Shown here: piece after piece, positions 42,758 to 49,952 of the stretch | Layout of the letters: each line of letters starts with the position of its first letter | How positions within the stretch are numbered: position 1 is the first letter of the stretch | Assembly: GCF_026627445.1 (NCBI RefSeq) | Contig: NZ_JAPNLJ010000008.1 | Coordinates: forward strand, 186,001 to 250,000 | Length of the DNA stretch: 64,000 bases | Reading direction: 5' to 3' | Source of the DNA: Streptomyces sp. H27-H1 | Lineage (GTDB): Bacteria > Actinomycetota > Actinomycetes > Streptomycetales > Streptomycetaceae | The notes under the pieces: model-generated | Databases searched by the model: none | The model's input: the letters and a program-made list of their open reading frames with translations, nothing else | What the model was told of the DNA's origin: nothing | Position numbers and translations under genes: made by a program

Positions 42758-42917
42758 GGCCGTCTCTTTCGGATCTTGCCGGGCCCGCGGCGCCCGGCAC
42801 CGCGCCTGGCCGCGTTGTCGGGGCGACCGAGTACGTCCACTACACGGCGCTCCTCCGCCTTGCCATGCACGGCACCGGACACCGCGGGCTCGGCCGACAA
42901 GATCCGAAAGAGGCGGT
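42758..42917. repeat. Palindromic repeat, split copy 2
   Basis: GGCCGTCTCTTTCGGATCTT and the following GCC(G)GGCCCGCGG repeat the left arm of copy 1 (2554-2586). The matching right arm CAAGATCCGAAAGAG appears only at 42898-42912, 117 bases later, so the palindrome is interrupted or made of two half copies. Confidence 0.7.
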
Positions 42918-42935
42918 CCGGGTCCGCCGTTCGGT

Positions 42936-44141
42936 TCAGAGCGCGCGCGTGACCGGGACGGAGCTGACGACCAGGACCGTGGGGCATTCGGCGGTCCCCG
43001 TGATGAACGCCGTCGCCGTTTCGGGGTCCTCTGGGCCGAGGCCGTGGCGGAACGCATCCGGCTCTCTTCCCGAACCCTGCGTCGCCACGGTCACGCGGCG
43101 GAGCGCGTGCTCGCGGAGCGTCGCCTCCGGCGCCGTGCCGGTGAACGGCAGCACGGCCGTGATCTCGTACGCGGTCGCGAAGGGGGTGTGGCGCAGCTCG
43201 TCGGCGGTGAGGAGGGGGCCGCCTCCGTCGAGTAGCCCGCCGGTGATGTCCTGGGCGACCTCGGCGACCAGCCCCGCACGGACGACGGCGGGATCGGGCG
43301 CGTACAGGTAGCGGCCGGCCGGTCGCACGGCAGGCTCCGGCAGGCCGCGTCCGGTGAGCGACGCGCCGCCGGGCAGCAGGGTGGCTCTGTGCTCCGGGGC
43401 GAGCGGGGGTGTCCGCCCAAGGTCCAGGCCGAACCACGCGACCATTTCCTGGAGTTGCCCGTGGTAGGAGATCCACTCCGCCTCGTGGGCCCCTCCGAGG
43501 TCGGTCACGGTGTCCGACGACAGATCCGGTGCGAGCCTGATCCAGCCGGATTTGGTGGCACGCACCCGGTCCAACGCCCAGGACAGCGGCGGATCGTACG
43601 CCTCGGGATCGTGGACCCCGCCCGGTCCGGCCCGCCGCATCAGATCGATGAAGACGGCCTCGCCCTCGACGTCGTACTCCATGACGTCCGCGCAGGTCGG
43701 GTGGAACATCGGCCGGAGCAGCCCGTCCCGGTTCGCCGCGGCGATCTCGACGGTCAGCGGGTCCCCGTCGACGGCCAAGGTGTGGTGCGACCAGCCCAGT
43801 ACGAGGGCGTCGGCGCCGCTGCCGAGGCCCATCGCGTCGATGATCACAACGCCCAGCTCGTCCAGGACACGGCCCAGCTTGTACTCGGACACGGCCAGGT
43901 GGGACGACAGCTCCAGGCTGTCCTCGGTGAAGTACAGGCCGGCCGCGTACTCGCCGAACTTCGCCGGGGCCCGCCGGCGCAACCGCACCTGCTCCACGGC
44001 CGCGGACACCAAGGCGGCCGGGTGGTACCGCAGTTGTCCGGTCACCGTGGCGGGCAGCTCGGCGGGGTCGGCGGCCTGCAGGGCAGCCAGCAGGTCTTGG
44101 CCCTCGTCCGTCAGCAGGGCTCGGAACGTCTCAAGATCCAC
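42936..44141 (-). CDS. THUMP-like / class I methyltransferase-related protein, divergent
   Basis: The roughly 401-aa protein aligns by pattern with actinobacterial THUMP-like SAM methyltransferases: LRYHPAALVSAAVEQVRLRR, YFTEDSLELSSHLAVSEYKL, a SAM-fold beta strand VDGDPLTVEIAAANRDG, DPEAYDPPLSWALDRVRATK and the C-terminal THUMP-like half. The glycine-rich motif I is replaced by IDAMGLGSGADALVLG and the usual catalytic DPARR is IDLMRR, so methyl transfer may be lost or altered. The start is unclear: GTG 44141 or TTG 44153, neither with a good ribosome site. Confidence 0.65.
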   Translation of the reverse strand: MDLETFRALLTDEGQDLLAALQAADPAELPATVTGQLRYHPAALVSAAVEQVRLRRRAPAKFGEYAAGLYFTEDSLELSSHLAVSEYKLGRVLDELGVVIIDAMGLGSGADALVLGWSHHTLAVDGDPLTVEIAAANRDGLLRPMFHPTCADVMEYDVEGEAVFIDLMRRAGPGGVHDPEAYDPPLSWALDRVRATKSGWIRLAPDLSSDTVTDLGGAHEAEWISYHGQLQEMVAWFGLDLGRTPPLAPEHRATLLPGGASLTGRGLPEPAVRPAGRYLYAPDPAVVRAGLVAEVAQDITGGLLDGGGPLLTADELRHTPFATAYEITAVLPFTGTAPEATLREHALRRVTVATQGSGREPDAFRHGLGPEDPETATAFITGTAECPTVLVVSSVPVTRAL

Positions 44142-44230
44142 CCGGGCATTCAAGCAGGCGCCGGACTTCCCGAGGAGCGCGGCCCCGCACGGCGGCCCCA
44201 GGCCGGGGCGCCGCCCCCTCGGAGCGGCCT

Positions 44231-45793
44231 TCAGGCGGGCCGTGAGCCGAGGGCCCCCTCGTGCAGGCGCAGGGAGTCCCCGGCGAGGTCGGGAAGCGCG
44301 GTGACCACGGAGTCGAAGCGCATCGTGGTGCGGGTGTCCTTCTCGTACGGGCTCCACGCCGGCATGTCCGGGTGGTTCGGGTCGCCGGTGCGGACGAAGG
44401 CGATCCAGGCCTCGTGCATGGTGTGCGCGAGCCCGTCCCGGACGGCGGGGTCCAGCCCGGAGGTCAGGGGCGCGTCCGCCCACTGGTCGAAGTTCGCGAA
44501 GGCGAAGGGCAGTTCCAGGCAGTGGGCCGCGCCGAGCCGTCCTTCGTAGGCGGCCGCGGGAAAGTCGAACTGGTAGGCCCACACCGGATGGCCCGCCTCG
44601 GCCCGCGCTTCGGCGAGCCGGAGCGCCGGGACCCGGAAGAGCTCGTCCGTGATGAGGTCCATCAGGACCTCGGCCGGCCTCGCCCCGGGCCGGGCGCGCT
44701 CGTACGCCGCGTACACGCCGGGGGCGGCCTCGGCGCCGAAGGTGTCCGCGATCCGAGCGGTGACCTGGTCCCGGTCCGCCGCGTCGTGGACCTCGTTCAG
44801 TGCGAAGCCGAAGTTGGCCTCCTCCCGGGTCCAGCCGATCATCACCTCGATCCCGGCCGCGGCCCCGTGCAGCAGGGCCTCGGCCGGGTGGCGGGGCAGG
44901 CTGACGCCGTCGACCACGGGCAGGAACGGCGTGGGCCAGTAGCCCCAGCGGGTCGTCCGGGCGAAAAGCCCGCCGACGGCGCCGATCAGCTCGGGCCAGG
45001 GCAGCATGCGCAGCTCGGCCAGGCTCTTGACCCCGGCGGCCTCGAGGTACGCGGCCGTGCGCTCGGGGCGGTCGTCGGGCACCGGGAGGTCCAGCCCGAA
45101 GGGCGGGCTCATCAGGATCACCCGCCGGATCAGACCCCGGGTCTCAGGCAGCCCGGCGAGGGCGGCGGTGGACACGGCGCCGCCCGACTGGCCCGCGACG
45201 GTGATGGCGTCGGGGTCGCCCCCGAAGGCGGCGATGTTGTCCCGCACCCAGCGCAGGGCGGCGAGCTGGTCGGTCAGCCAGTGGTTGGCGCCGGGGTCCT
45301 GCGCACCTTCCTCGGGTCCCGTGTGGAGATAACCGAGCGGTCCGATGCGGTAGTTGATGCTGACGACGACCAGGTCCCCGTCGCGGGCGAAGGTGGCGCC
45401 CGAGTAGTTCGGCAGCGACCCGGAGCCGGACACGAAGCCGCCTCCGTGGATCCAGACCAGCACGGGCCGCCGGGCGTCGTCGGCCGCGGGAGTCCACACA
45501 TTGAGGGTCAGGCAGTCCTCGTCGAAGGGCGGCGAGCCGTGCCCGCCGAGCACCGGGTCGCCGCCCTCCATGTACATCTGCGGGGCGCTGGGTCCGTCGG
45601 CGGTCGCGTCGCGGGTGCCGCTCCAGCCGGGATGCGGCCGCGCGGGCCGCCAGCGCAGTGCGCCGACCGGGGGCGCGGCGTAGGGCACGGCCCGGAAGAC
45701 GGCGAGCCCGTCCTCGACCACGCCGCGCAGCCGGCCCGCGGGCGGATGTGCCACGGGCTGACCGGATCCTGGGGGTCCTGGGGTGGGTGCCAT
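44231..45793 (-). CDS. Carboxylesterase type B, cytoplasmic
   Basis: The 520-aa protein has the full type-B signature: FRAVPYAAPPVGALRWRP, EDCLTLNVWTP, VLVWIHGGGFVSGSGS (oxyanion), FGGDPDAITVAGQSGGAVST (nucleophile Ser), and later Glu and His regions (GAAHCLELPFAF). No signal peptide. AGGAAGGA lies 7 bases before the ATG. Its promoter copies the one upstream of the aryl-CoA operon, so it probably hydrolyses an ester, for example a salicylate ester, to feed that pathway; the substrate is inferred from regulation only. Confidence 0.9.
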   Translation of the reverse strand: MAPTPGPPGSGQPVAHPPAGRLRGVVEDGLAVFRAVPYAAPPVGALRWRPARPHPGWSGTRDATADGPSAPQMYMEGGDPVLGGHGSPPFDEDCLTLNVWTPAADDARRPVLVWIHGGGFVSGSGSLPNYSGATFARDGDLVVVSINYRIGPLGYLHTGPEEGAQDPGANHWLTDQLAALRWVRDNIAAFGGDPDAITVAGQSGGAVSTAALAGLPETRGLIRRVILMSPPFGLDLPVPDDRPERTAAYLEAAGVKSLAELRMLPWPELIGAVGGLFARTTRWGYWPTPFLPVVDGVSLPRHPAEALLHGAAAGIEVMIGWTREEANFGFALNEVHDAADRDQVTARIADTFGAEAAPGVYAAYERARPGARPAEVLMDLITDELFRVPALRLAEARAEAGHPVWAYQFDFPAAAYEGRLGAAHCLELPFAFANFDQWADAPLTSGLDPAVRDGLAHTMHEAWIAFVRTGDPNHPDMPAWSPYEKDTRTTMRFDSVVTALPDLAGDSLRLHEGALGSRPA

Positions 45794-45842
45794 GAGTCGA
45801 TCCTTCCTGGGCTGCGCGCCGGACGCGCGCCGACCCGTCGAG

Positions 45843-45886
45843 AGTATGGCGAGAATTCGGCGACCGTCAATCTTTCGCAATATCAC
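45843..45886 (-). promoter_or_regulatory. Promoter of the carboxylesterase, shared module
   Basis: Minus-strand TTGACG (45870-45865), 16 bases, CATACT (45848-45843), with ATATTGCGAA upstream. Same layout and 31 of 44 bases as the aryl-CoA operon promoter. Confidence 0.65.
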
Positions 45887-46000
45887 GGAGTGTGTCACCG
45901 TCGGGCCGGGCGGGCCTGGCGGGACAGGCGGGGTCCGGCTGGCCCAGCTGGCCGGGCCGCCGGGAACTCCCTCCGGGCGGCCCTGCCGGCACGGGGCCCG

Positions 46001-46723
46001 TCACAGCCAGAGCGTGTCCGCGGCCATTCGTTCCGCCTCCGTCTCCAGCAGGGGTGCGAAGGCCCGCCACAGGAGCAGGCAGGCACCCGCGGCCGCCAGG
46101 GCGCCGGCGAAGGTGTCGCTCAGCCACTGGGCGTGCTGCCAGGTTCGGCTCCACATCATGGCGCCGGTGTACCCCGCGCCGAAGAGCCACCACCAACGCC
46201 GGCCGCCCGGCGGGAACAGCACCACCGCGGCGGCGATCACCAGGGCCACGGCGCTGAAGACCTGGCCGGAGGGGTACGAGCCGTCGTTGACCAGGACCCA
46301 GGTGTGCGGGGGACGCGGCCGGTCGGCCAGTTGCTTGAGGGGCAGCACCACGAGCATGTTGGCCAGGATCGCGGTGGTGAAGACGAAGAGCGCCGAGCGC
46401 CAGCGCCCGTACGTGGCCAGGCAGCCCATCAGCAGGAGTGGTACGACCGTGCCCAGCGGGCCGCCGAGCCGGTCGAGCGCGGTGGCGAACCCGCTGGCGG
46501 AGTCGGCGGGCGAGCCGTGCAGTGAGGCGGCCCAGGCGTCGTCGAGGCCCTGGAAGAAGGGCCGTTCGTCGATGCGGACGAGCAGTCCGGTCAGCAGGGA
46601 CAGGAGGGTCAGCGCGGCACCACAGGCGAGCGCGTGGCGGGGTGGGGCCGCGGGGACCGGGCGCCGGGCGGGCCGGGTGGGAACCGGGGTCGGTGCGGGG
46701 GCGGGCGTGGGGAAATATTGCAT
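46001..46723 (-). CDS. PAP2-superfamily membrane protein with His-to-Gln active site
   Basis: The 240-aa protein has a Pro-rich N-terminus, about six transmembrane helices, and the three PAP2 phosphatase motifs in order: KQLADRPRP, SYPSGQVFS and SRTWQHAQWLSD. Normally motif two is PSGH and motif three has His at the Gln of AQW; both catalytic histidines are Gln here. It is therefore either inactive or a binding or scaffold protein, though a nearby His in motif three remains. AAAGG lies 7 bases before the ATG. Confidence 0.82.
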   Translation of the reverse strand: MQYFPTPAPAPTPVPTRPARRPVPAAPPRHALACGAALTLLSLLTGLLVRIDERPFFQGLDDAWAASLHGSPADSASGFATALDRLGGPLGTVVPLLLMGCLATYGRWRSALFVFTTAILANMLVVLPLKQLADRPRPPHTWVLVNDGSYPSGQVFSAVALVIAAAVVLFPPGGRRWWWLFGAGYTGAMMWSRTWQHAQWLSDTFAGALAAAGACLLLWRAFAPLLETEAERMAADTLWL

Positions 46724-46986
46724 GGCGGGACCTTTCGCGGCCGCGTCCCCGAGCGGTGGGGGCGTGTGGGGAGACGGCGTACGGGCGCGGAGCGGGGAGA
46801 TGTGCAGAGGGGGCCGGGGCGGGCCGGCGCGGCGGCGGAACCGCGGGGGGTGGGCGTGCTCTTGCCGGAGCGCTGCGGCGGGGCCGTCGCGGTGCGGCAC
46901 GGAGTATTGCGGATGCGTGACCGCCGCCACAAGGGCAAGAGGTATTTCGGACGGTCCGGACTCGACGGGCGGTCGCATTCGGCTGG

Positions 46987-46998
46987 TTACACGTGATC
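46987..46998. promoter_or_regulatory. LacI-type operator, site B
   Basis: TTACACGTGATC keeps the TTACACGTG half of site A. Confidence 0.4.
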
Positions 46999-47098
46999 GA
47001 TCTGGAACTCTCCGATGGGTCACGATCTGTACGGAGACCAGCGCCAGCCCTTGGCTAGACCCGGGAACGAGTGCTACACAGTGTCCAAGCACCTCGAG

Positions 47099-47110
47099 TG
47101 ACACGTGTAA
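47099..47110. promoter_or_regulatory. LacI-type operator, site C
   Basis: TGACACGTGTAA matches site A at 11 of 12 positions, upstream of the MFS transporter gene. Confidence 0.55.
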
Positions 47111-47501
47111 CAACATCACGTAAACCACACAGCCCGGCACAGCACAGCACGGCACCGCATCTCATCGCACTGCACCGCGCTCTATCCGCACCGCGCTTCA
47201 TCCGCACCGCACTGCCAGCACCGCACCGCTCAGCCCCGCAAGGCGGTACCGCCTTCCCGCACCGCACCCGCAGTGCACCCGCTCCCGACCGCAGGCACTG
47301 CACCCACGGCACGGCACGGCATCGCACCGGACCGCCCCGCACCGAGCAACCGCACCGCGTCAGCGTCATCGCGCTCGGCACGGCCCTCCCGGCGACGCCC
47401 CCGTGCGCGACAGCACCCCCGGCATCTCCGTCTTCCCCGCGCACCGCATTCCGGCGGCACCCCGCACGTCACCTCCCCGCTCCGTCCCCCGAGGAGTCGT
47501 C

Positions 47502-48755
47502 ATGGCCACGAACGAGATCATCGACCCGCCCGTACCGGCGGATCCCGAACCTTCCCGCGGACGCGGGCTCCTGCTCCTCCTGCTGGTCGCGAACTCCGCG
47601 ATGATGGCCGTCTACATGGGTGTCGGCTCCGTCCTGCTGCCCACTCAGATCGAGGCCATCGCCGGCGACGACAAGGTCGCCGTCCTGGGCCTGATCGGCG
47701 GTATCAGCGCGATCTTCGCGACCGCGTTCAACCCGATCGCCGGCGCCCTCTCCGATCGCAGCGGCCGCCGCAACCCCTGGGTGCTGGGGGGCGGCCTCGC
47801 CTCGCTCGCCGGCCTCGCCCTCGTCGGCAGCGTGAGTACCGCGCTGCTCGTCGGGATCGGCTGGTGCCTGGTCCAGGCGACCATGAACATCTACCAGGCC
47901 GCCGTCACCGCGATCGTGCCCGACCGGGTACCCGCCGCCCGGCGCGGCACCGCGTCCGCACTGGTGGGGCTGGGCCTGCCCATCGGTGGCACGGTCGGCG
48001 TGCTCATCGCCTCCCAGACCGCCGATCACCTGCGCACCGGCTACCTGATCTTCGGCGGGGTCATCGCCGGGGCCGCGCTGCTGCTCACCACCTTCTGCCG
48101 CGACGTACCGCGCCCCGAGGCCGCCCCCGACGCGCCCGCCGCCCCCAAGGGCGCCCAGATGAAGGCCTTCCTGTCGGCGCTCGCCAACCACGACTTCCGG
48201 TGGGCCTTCATCGGGCGGGCCCTGATGGTCCTCGGCTACTTCTCGGTCGTCGGCTACCAGCTCTACATCCTGGGCGACCACATCACCCTTCCCGAGGGGA
48301 TGACCCCGCCCGCGGCGATAGCGGTGCTCACCCCGATCTCGATGGTCGCGATGGCCCTCTCCACGGTGGTCGGCGGGGTTCTGTCCGACCGGTGGAACCG
48401 CCGGAAGGTGTTCGTCGGCGTCTCCGCGGCCCTCGCCGGACTGGTCATGGTGGTCCCCGTCGTCAGTCCGACGTGGACGGGCATGCTCGTCTTCAGCGCG
48501 CTCAACGGCCTCGCCTTCGGATGTTTCATGGCCGTCGACACCGCGCTCGTCACCCTGGTGCTGCCCCGGGCCGAGGACGCCGCCCGCGACATGGGCGTCC
48601 TGAACATCGCGAACGCCGGGCCCCAGATCATCGCCCCGTTCGTGGCCTCCGCCGTCGTCACCACCCTGGGCGGCTACACCCCGCTGTTCCTGGTCGGCGG
48701 CGCCCTCTCGCTGATCGGCGCGCTGGCCATCCTCCCGATCCGCAGCGTGCGCTGA
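47502..48755 (+). CDS. MFS transporter
   Basis: The 417-aa protein has 12 predicted membrane helices in two halves. The MFS loop signature is in the first half (GALSDRSGRRNPWVLGGGLA) and repeated in the second (GGVLSDRWNRRKVFVGVSAA), with a cytoplasmic middle loop rich in Ala, Pro and Lys. GAGGAG lies 5 bases before the ATG. It is first in a set with a secreted SurE-like protein and a secreted esterase, under LacI-type site C. Probably imports or exports a small product of those enzymes; substrate unknown. Confidence 0.9.
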   Translation: MATNEIIDPPVPADPEPSRGRGLLLLLLVANSAMMAVYMGVGSVLLPTQIEAIAGDDKVAVLGLIGGISAIFATAFNPIAGALSDRSGRRNPWVLGGGLASLAGLALVGSVSTALLVGIGWCLVQATMNIYQAAVTAIVPDRVPAARRGTASALVGLGLPIGGTVGVLIASQTADHLRTGYLIFGGVIAGAALLLTTFCRDVPRPEAAPDAPAAPKGAQMKAFLSALANHDFRWAFIGRALMVLGYFSVVGYQLYILGDHITLPEGMTPPAAIAVLTPISMVAMALSTVVGGVLSDRWNRRKVFVGVSAALAGLVMVVPVVSPTWTGMLVFSALNGLAFGCFMAVDTALVTLVLPRAEDAARDMGVLNIANAGPQIIAPFVASAVVTTLGGYTPLFLVGGALSLIGALAILPIRSVR

Positions 48756-48777
48756 TCCCGCTGCCGCCCCACAGACT

Positions 48778-48813
48778 CCGGGCCGCCCTTCCTGCTTCCG
48801 GGCGGCGGCCCGG
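48778..48813 (+). terminator. Hairpin after MFS gene
   Basis: CCGGGCCGCC pairs with GGCGGCCCGG, 22 bases after the stop. It may attenuate read-through into the SurE-like gene. Confidence 0.5.
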
Positions 48814-48919
48814 TCCGCACTCCGGCGGGCTCGCGCCGAGGGTCGCGCGCCCGCCGGTCCCCACCGCTTTCCGGCCCTCACCCCATCCCGACGCCACTCC
48901 CTCCCCGAAGGAGCGTTCT

Positions 48920-49846
48920 GTGCAACGCAAGCGAGTTCTGCCGTTGGCCGCCCTGCTGCTGTGCGCCCCCGCCCTCGCCGGTACGGTGCCCGCCGCCGCG
49001 GCCGAGCCGCAGGCCGGTCCGGCGCCCGCCCCCGTACCGGCGCGCCCGCTGCGGATCCTGCTCACCAACGACGACGGCTACAACGCGCCCGGCATCCGCC
49101 TCGCCTTCGCGCGGCTCACCGCCGCCGGACACGACGTCACCATCGTCGCCCCGCTCACCAACCAGAGCGGCGCCGGCACGAAGACCTCCAACGCCCCGTC
49201 CATCACCGTGCGGCACCCCGAGCCGAAGGTGTGGGCCGTCGACGGATCCCCCGGCGACTCGGTGGGCTTCGGGCTCTCCGAGGTGTTCGAGGGGAACGCG
49301 CCCGACCTCGTCGTGTCCGGCACCAACTTCGGCCCGAACGTCGCCGCCCTCGCCACCCACTCCGGAACGGTCGGCGGCGCCGTCACCGGACTGGACGCGG
49401 GGATCCCCGCCATCGCGCTGAGCACCGGCGGTGTCACGGCCCCCGACCCCGTCACCACCGTCAACGCGATGGGGCCGACGCTCGACTTCGCCGTCAAGCT
49501 GATCGACCGGCTGCGCTCGCGGGCCCGCTCGGGCCCCCTGCTGCCCAAGGGTGTCGGCCTCAACGTCAACCACCCCGTCATCGGCGCCGACGGCATGGGC
49601 ACCCCGGCCGGGGTGGCCACCACCTTCCAGGACCCGCAGGCGCTGCTCAAGGCCGACTTCACCGATGCCGGCGACGGCACCTGGAAGGTCGGCGTGAAGG
49701 TGGACCTGCGGACCCCGGCCCGGGGCAGCGACGTCGAAGCCGTGAGCGCCGGGAAGATCGCCGTCAGTCCGATGAATGCCGACTGGAACACCGGTCCGGT
49801 CGACTTCGCCGTCACCGCGGCCCTGATCACGGGCCTGCGCCCGTAG
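48920..49846 (+). CDS. Secreted SurE-like nucleotidase/phosphatase
   Basis: The 308-aa protein has a signal peptide (MQRKRVLPLAALLLCAPALA), then a SurE fold: ILLTNDDGYNAPGIRLAFAR (metal Asp pair), VAPLTNQSGAGTK (Ser), VVSGTNFGPNVAALATHSGT (Asn) and GGAVTGLDAGIPAIALS. Classical SurE is a cytoplasmic 5'/3'-nucleotidase; exported versions act as phosphatases outside the cell. All metal ligands are present, so activity is likely. GTG start with GAAGGAG 6 bases upstream. Placed between the MFS and esterase genes. Confidence 0.9.
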   Translation: MQRKRVLPLAALLLCAPALAGTVPAAAAEPQAGPAPAPVPARPLRILLTNDDGYNAPGIRLAFARLTAAGHDVTIVAPLTNQSGAGTKTSNAPSITVRHPEPKVWAVDGSPGDSVGFGLSEVFEGNAPDLVVSGTNFGPNVAALATHSGTVGGAVTGLDAGIPAIALSTGGVTAPDPVTTVNAMGPTLDFAVKLIDRLRSRARSGPLLPKGVGLNVNHPVIGADGMGTPAGVATTFQDPQALLKADFTDAGDGTWKVGVKVDLRTPARGSDVEAVSAGKIAVSPMNADWNTGPVDFAVTAALITGLRP

Positions 49847-49880
49847 GCCGTACGGCCCCTCTCGAGCGAGCGACGCCCTT

Positions 49881-49928
49881 CCGGGGGCGGGGCAGGCGCG
49901 GCCCGCCCGCCCCCGCCCCGCCCCCCGG
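49881..49928 (+). terminator. GC-rich hairpin between SurE-like and esterase genes
   Basis: CCGGGGGCGGGGC pairs with GCCCCGCCCCCCGG (one bulge), ending 14 bases before the esterase ribosome site; terminator or processing site. Confidence 0.4.
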
Positions 49929-49952
49929 ACCGTCTTGAACCCAGGAGTACGG

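Larger units (their letters stand above)
46724..47501. other. Long gap with operators and G-poor leader
   Basis: No gene is seen. It holds two CACGTG-centred sites (46987, 47099) and then about 350 bases (47112-47460) that are strongly G-poor and C-rich on the plus strand, with many copies of GCACCGCAC-like words, running up to the MFS ribosome site. The repeat content may be a long untranslated leader. Confidence 0.5.
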
